DNA from: Lachnospiraceae bacterium
GTDB taxonomy: Bacteria > Bacillota > Clostridia > Lachnospirales > Lachnospiraceae
Assembly (NCBI GenBank): GCA_021200995.1
Contig: JAJQFS010000082.1
Coordinates: 47,442 to 111,441, forward strand
DNA length: 64,000 bases
Direction of reading: 5' to 3'
The first letter of the stretch is position 1, and the number at the start of each line of letters is the position of its first letter. Below the pieces are notes generated by a model. That model had not been told where the DNA came from, made no database searches, and saw nothing but the letters and a program-made list of their open reading frames with translations. A program made the position numbers and the translations under genes. Positions 60,162 through 64,000 of the stretch are shown here, in pieces.

Positions 60162-61834
60162 TTACAGCAACAGTCCGATCACACGCACCACAGCTGCAGC
60201 CAGCCAGGCAATGACACACTGCTCTATAACCACACTGACAGCCCATTTGCCGCCCAGCTCCCGTCTGATGGAAGCGATCGCAGCCACACAGGGAGTGTAC
60301 AGCAGACTGAAGACAAGCAATGTCGCCGCGTTGAGAGGTGAGAGAATAGACGCCACATCTCCCGCGAACAGAAGCTCCATAGTGGAAACCACACTCTCTT
60401 TGGCCATAAAGCCGCTGATCAGGGACGTGCAGATCCGCCAGTCCCCCAGACCAAGCGGTTTAAAAAGTGGCACTAACAGACCTGCCACAGACGCCAGAAT
60501 ACTCTCCTGTGAATCGGTCACCACATTCAATTTCAGATCAAACGTCTGCAAAAACCAGATCACATTGAAGGTCAGGAAAAATACGAGCAGCATAATGCCG
60601 ATAAAACAGGGAATAGCCGTATATTTGCCGGTGAGAATCCTGTCGATTTTCTCACTGCGCTGCCGCTCCTTACTCTCCTTCGGCTTTTGTACCGTCTGGG
60701 CGCACAGCTTCTGAATAAAGGAAAACCGCATGTCGGCGATGGCGGCGTTGCGGTCCAGACCGCGTTCCTCCTCCATCTGTACCAGGATGTGCTCGACCAT
60801 TTCTTTTTCATTTTCTGACAGATTCAACTGTTCCAAAATCAGTTGATCCCCCTCCGCCACCTTTGTCGCGGCAAAACGGAGAGGAATATCCGCCTCCTGC
60901 GCATGGTCTTCAATTAAGTGCATGATGCCGTGCAGCGCCCGGTGAACGGCTCCGCCGTGGTCGTTTTTGTCACAGAAATCCTGTCTTTTGGGACGCTCCT
61001 GATATTTCGCCACATGGATCAGGTGGCTCACCAGTTCATCGATGCCCTCATTTTTGGCCGCAGAGATCGGCACCACGGGGATTCCCAGAACCTCCTCCAT
61101 CTCATTGATCAGGATGGAGCCGCCGTTCTCGCGCACCTCGTCCATCATATTCAGGGCCAGCACCATCGGCGTGTCCAGCTCCATCAGCTGCATGGTCAGA
61201 TACAAGTTGCGCTCAATATTGGTCGCGTCCACGATGTTGATGATGCCGTGCGGGTGCTCATTTAAGATAAAATTTCTCGACACCAGTTCCTCGCCGGAGT
61301 AAGGCGACATGGAATAAATGCCCGGCAGATCTGTGACCAGGGTGTCATCATGACCCCGGATAGCGCCGTCCTTGCGGTCCACTGTGACGCCGGGGAAATT
61401 TCCCACATGCTGGTTGGAGCCGGTCAACTGATTGAACAGAGTTGTCTTGCCGCAGTTCTGGTTGCCCGCCAGGGCAAAGGTCAGCACCGTCCCATCGGGC
61501 AGCGGATTCTCATTTGCCTTATCGTGATATTTGCCGCCCTCTCCAAGGCCAGGGTGTATTCCTTCCTTCGCCGACGGCTGTCCGGCAGCCGCTTTCTTTT
61601 TCTGTGATTCCGTCACCGGTGTGATGTCGATTTTCTCCGCGTCCGCCACCCGGATCGTCAGCTCATAGCTGTGCACGTGGATCTCCAGCGGATCCCCCAT
61701 CGGCGCGAACTTCACCATGGTCACTTCCACGCCGGGGATCAGGCCCATGTCCAGAATGTGCTGTCTGAGCGCCCCTTCTCCGCCGATCGTTTCTTGACGA
61801 CGCTCTTTCCGATCTCAAGTTCCTTTAAAGTCAT
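60162..61834 (-). pseudogene. feoB: FeoA-FeoB fusion ferrous iron transporter, frameshifted and internally deleted
   Basis: ATG 61834 gives FeoA text MTLKELEIGKSVV, then one base is missing in a short A-run (61790-61792); adding it gives VKKTIGGEGALRQHILDMG and joins the rest. The G-domain has GNQNCGKTTLFNQLTGSNQH, NFPGVTVDRKDG, DLPGIYS and ALNMMDE. In the membrane part FFLTFNV runs directly into IWFLQTFDLKLNVV; in other FeoB proteins these are separated by roughly 200 residues, including a Gate region. The C-terminal GFMAKESVVSTMELLF and LLYTPCVAAIASIRRE are present. Neither defect leaves a normal channel. Span is not a multiple of three. Confidence 0.82.
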
Positions 61835-61969
61835 GACAAGCCGTTCCCGCTCTTCTCTGATGTAACTCTTAAGCGTTCCCGCTTCCCGGCAAATGCGGTT
61901 CTTTCCATTATCACTGCAATGACATTGCCGGCGGCCGGTCCGCTGTTCGTGATGACTTCCTCTTCCCTG

Positions 61970-62014
61970 ATTATAGTGGAAAACAGCAGGATTTCAAGTG
62001 AAATATCAAATCCT
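61970..62014 (-). promoter_or_regulatory. feoAB promoter with inverted repeat
   Basis: TTGAAA (61992-61997), 16-bp spacer, TATAAT (61970-61975), minus strand. AGGATTT / AAATCCT (61988-61994, 62008-62014) overlap the -35 and may be an operator. The rest of the gap to 61835 shows no gene. Confidence 0.5.
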
Positions 62015-62044
62015 GCGCAAAACCAGTTAAGAGACGGATATCCT

Positions 62045-62398
62045 TCACTGCCCATTCTGCGCCTTATAATTCTCACCCCACTCCTGCATGGCATCAAGAA
62101 TCGGCTTCAGGCTGTAACCAAGATCCGTCAGGGTATATTCCACATGAGGAGGCACCTCCGCAAATACAGTTCTGGTCAGCAGTCCGCTTTCTTCCATCTG
62201 CCGCAGCTGCGCGGTCAGTACCTTTTGCGAGACGTGACCGATCGATTTTTTCAGTTCGCCGAACCGTTTCGTTCCCGGCATCAGATCGCGGAGAATCAGA
62301 ACCTTCCATTTGTCGCTGATCATCGTCAGCGTTGTTTCCACCGGACTGGCAGGCAGTTCCTTGGCTGGTGTATCCAGAATGTCGTTTTCCGTTTCCAT
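62045..62398 (-). CDS. HxlR-family transcriptional regulator without the usual N-terminal cysteine
   Basis: 117 residues: SPVETTLTMISDKWKVLILR, then FGELKKSIGHVSQKVLTAQL, RQMEESGLLTR and VEYTLTDLGYSLKPILDAMQ. HxlR proteins commonly have Cys-Pro at SP and use it to sense electrophiles or oxidants; here it is Ser and no Cys occurs in the protein. The ATG at 62398 follows AGGAGG. It is transcribed away from the macrodomain/sirtuin pair. Confidence 0.9.
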   Translation of the reverse strand: METENDILDTPAKELPASPVETTLTMISDKWKVLILRDLMPGTKRFGELKKSIGHVSQKVLTAQLRQMEESGLLTRTVFAEVPPHVEYTLTDLGYSLKPILDAMQEWGENYKAQNGQ

Positions 62399-62412
62399 GT
62401 ACAACACCTCCT

Positions 62413-62483
62413 ATGGTTTCTTTTTGGTAACTATGGCACAATAATGTGCTTACTTTACAAATCATCTGTACGTCCTTATCATA
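62413..62483. promoter_or_regulatory. promoter/operator repeat R1 beside hxlR
   Basis: First copy of a 63-bp direct repeat (62413-62475). It contains GGTAACTATGGCACA and TGTGCTTACTT, and on the plus strand TTTACA (62455-62460), 17 bp, TATCAT (62478-62483). It lies 15 bases upstream of hxlR. Confidence 0.65.
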
Positions 62484-62555
62484 GAAGCAGCAAGCGAAAA
62501 TTGCAAGATGATCATGATCAAATCATCTCCCGAAGTACAGAAAACCGGCAAGAGT

Positions 62556-62626
62556 ATGGTTTCCAGCTGGTAACTATGCCACAACATTGTGCTTACTTCA
62601 CAGATCGGCTGTACGTCAATATAATG
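62556..62626 (+). promoter_or_regulatory. promoter/operator repeat R2 upstream of macrodomain gene
   Basis: Second copy (62556-62618), offset 143 bp, 52 of 63 bases the same as R1. TTCACA (62598-62603), 17-bp spacer, TATAAT (62621-62626) drives macro-sirTM. Confidence 0.7.
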
Positions 62627-62659
62627 TAGACAGAAGGAAATATGCTAAGAAGGATAGCC

Positions 62660-63433
62660 ATGACCCAGGAAGAACGCAGAGTATATTTAATTAAGGCGCT
62701 TCTTGCAGAGGAAGCGCAGTATCAGAATATGGAAATTCCCGCGGATATGCAGCAGCAGAAACGGTTTCTGCGGGCTCTGTTCAACGTGCGGATGCCGAAA
62801 CCGGTCAGTGAGCCGTTCCTTGAAATACAGGACGCTTATCTGCAGGAGGAAACCCGTCAGAAAGGCATTACGGATATTGCGGACCTGACGCCGATGCAGG
62901 AAGGAATCTATCTCTGGCAGGGTGACATTACAACCCTCCGCTGCGGAGCCATTGTCAACGCGGCCAATTCTCAGATGCTCGGCTGTTTCTGCCCGAATCA
63001 TGGCTGTATCGATAACGCCATCCATACCTACGCAGGCATTCAGCTTCGAGCAGCCTGCGCGGAGCTGATGGAGAAACAGGGGCATGAGGAGGAAACCGGC
63101 AGGGCAAAAATCACTCCGGCTTTCAATCTGCCCTGCGACTATGTGCTGCATACTGTCGGCCCCATTGTCAGCAGTTGGCTGACCGGAAAAGATAAGAATC
63201 TGCTCGCTTCCTGTTACCGTTCCTGTCTGGAGCTGGCAGAGAAAAATGGCATCCACAGCGTCGCCTTCTGCTGCATCTCCACCGGAGAGTTTCACTTTCC
63301 AAATGACAAAGCGGCACAGATTGCCGTCGATATGGTAAAGGAATATAAAGAACAGACCAACAGCGAAATTGAGGTAATTTTCAATGTCTTTAAAAACATC
63401 GATTTACAGATTTACAGACGGCTTCTTGGGTAA
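62660..63433 (+). CDS. zinc-containing macrodomain ADP-ribosyl hydrolase (Zn-Macro)
   Basis: About 257 residues from ATG 62660 (an upstream in-frame ATG at 62642 is also possible). The macrodomain core IYLWQGDITTLRCGAIVNAA NSQ is present, and LGCFCPNHGCIDNAIHTYAG is the zinc loop that defines the Zn-Macro class. VLHTVGPIV and FCCISTGEFHFP complete the ADP-ribose pocket. Zn-Macro proteins remove ADP-ribose that the linked SirTM adds to a lipoyl-carrier-like protein in Staphylococcus and Streptococcus. It overlaps the sirtuin gene by 50 bp. The carrier (GcvH-L) and LplA2 genes are not in view. Confidence 0.9.
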   Translation: MTQEERRVYLIKALLAEEAQYQNMEIPADMQQQKRFLRALFNVRMPKPVSEPFLEIQDAYLQEETRQKGITDIADLTPMQEGIYLWQGDITTLRCGAIVNAANSQMLGCFCPNHGCIDNAIHTYAGIQLRAACAELMEKQGHEEETGRAKITPAFNLPCDYVLHTVGPIVSSWLTGKDKNLLASCYRSCLELAEKNGIHSVAFCCISTGEFHFPNDKAAQIAVDMVKEYKEQTNSEIEVIFNVFKNIDLQIYRRLLG

Positions 63434-64000
63434 ATCCACCGACAATTCTTATAGTGAGCCAGTCACAACGGCTGGCAAAATCCTGCGGCTGAAAAATGAA
63501 ATCGAGACAGCGGACGCCATCGTCATCGGTGCCGGGGCAGGTCTTTCCACTTCGGCCGGTTTAAGCTACAGCGGGGAACGGTTTGAAAGATATTTTTCAG
63601 ACTTTCACAGAAAATACGGCATTAACGATATGTATTCCGGCGGCTTCTATCCGTTTGACGGACTGGAAAAATACTGGGCGTATTGGAGCAGATACATCAT
63701 GGTCAACCGTTATATGAACGCGCTCAAACCAGTTTATCAGGAATTGCTTTCACTGGTAAAGGATAAGGATTATTTTGTACTGACAACGAATGTGGATCAC
63801 TGTTTTCAGAAGGCTGGATTTGATAAAAAAAGACTCTTTTATACGCAGGGCGATTACGGGCTGTTTCAGTGCAGTGCTCCCTGTCCTCAAAAAACGTATG
63901 ATAATGGGGAAGCAGTACGTCAGATGGTAGAAGCACAGGGATATACAATAAAGGAAAACGGCGAGATGAAGCTGCCGGATAACACGACTGCTCAAATGAC
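63384..64000 (+). CDS. class M sirtuin (SirTM-like protein ADP-ribosyltransferase), cut by window edge
   Basis: Open from ATG 63384 to the window end, over 205 residues. GAGGT lies eight bases upstream, inside the macro gene. AIVIGAGAGLSTSAGLSYSG is the NAD-binding start of sirtuins, with GERFERYFSDFHRKYGINDM and TTNVDHCFQKAGF characteristic of the SirTM group; a Cys pair follows (FQCSAPCPQ). SirTM acts as an NAD-dependent mono-ADP-ribosyltransferase, with the Zn-Macro next door as eraser. Its 3' end is outside the window. Confidence 0.85.
   Translation, partial: MSLKTSIYRFTDGFLGKSTDNSYSEPVTTAGKILRLKNEIETADAIVIGAGAGLSTSAGLSYSGERFERYFSDFHRKYGINDMYSGGFYPFDGLEKYWAYWSRYIMVNRYMNALKPVYQELLSLVKDKDYFVLTTNVDHCFQKAGFDKKRLFYTQGDYGLFQCSAPCPQKTYDNGEAVRQMVEAQGYTIKENGEMKLPDNTTAQM

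Noticed and set aside
61831-62097. 88-codon minus-strand frame upstream of feoA
   Set aside because: It contains the feoAB promoter and has no family resemblance or ribosome site.

Overview
The window looks like a spore-forming gut Lachnospiraceae/Clostridia chromosome (inference). It has strong AGGAGG ribosome sites, sigma-A promoters with 17-bp spacers, a sporulation sigma factor of SigK type, CUT1 sugar importers without their own ATPases, a split transketolase, a very large 2-hydroxyacyl-CoA dehydratase activator-like protein and a BlaI/BlaR1-type pair. Nearly all genes are on the minus strand. No rRNA, tRNA, CRISPR array or intact insertion sequence was recognised.

Layout. 0-14 kb is a sugar and amino-sugar region. 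It holds a LarA-like fragment, a glycolytic operon (class II aldolase, PPi-type phosphofructokinase, divergent triose-phosphate isomerase, aldose epimerase), a divergent ROK regulator, nagB-nagA, a cytoplasmic DUF4838 (GH163-type) glycosidase and a CUT1 importer. The nag and importer promoters carry nearly the same AT-rich palindrome over the -10, so import, cleavage and GlcNAc-6-P catabolism are probably one regulon. 14-24 kb is an island of two very large solute-binding lipoproteins, two CUT1 permeases, an HlyD-like adaptor and a MacB-type periplasmic-domain protein, with a 153-bp inverted-repeat element in the middle.

24-29 kb holds comM and dprA, each preceded by the same ~58-bp hairpin that would bury the Shine-Dalgarno sequence. 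dprA itself is frameshifted, and the membrane protein gene between them has an in-frame TGA. 29-38 kb is GtrA, the 1549-residue activase, two PlsC acyltransferases and two GT8 glycosyltransferases. 38-41 kb is sigK and a zone of toxin-antitoxin remnants and short repeats. 41-48 kb holds secreted or membrane proteins of unknown function, a DUF2975/HTH pair and an AAA ATPase-nuclease behind an 18-bp inverted repeat. 48-54 kb is BlaI/BlaR1-like and a GH95 alpha-L-fucosidase with an in-frame palindromic insertion.

54-62 kb is strongly eroded. AraC, aldo-keto reductase, medium-chain dehydrogenase, NifX-like and FeoAB genes are truncated, frameshifted or internally deleted, around an intact split transketolase and Mrp ATPase. 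The right end has an HxlR regulator lacking the family cysteine next to a macrodomain/SirTM pair (reversible protein ADP-ribosylation), with a 63-bp promoter duplication between them.

Five single-base frameshifts, two nonsense codons and several deletion junctions lie in 64 kb. Real gene decay and assembly error cannot be told apart from the sequence alone; raw reads would decide.
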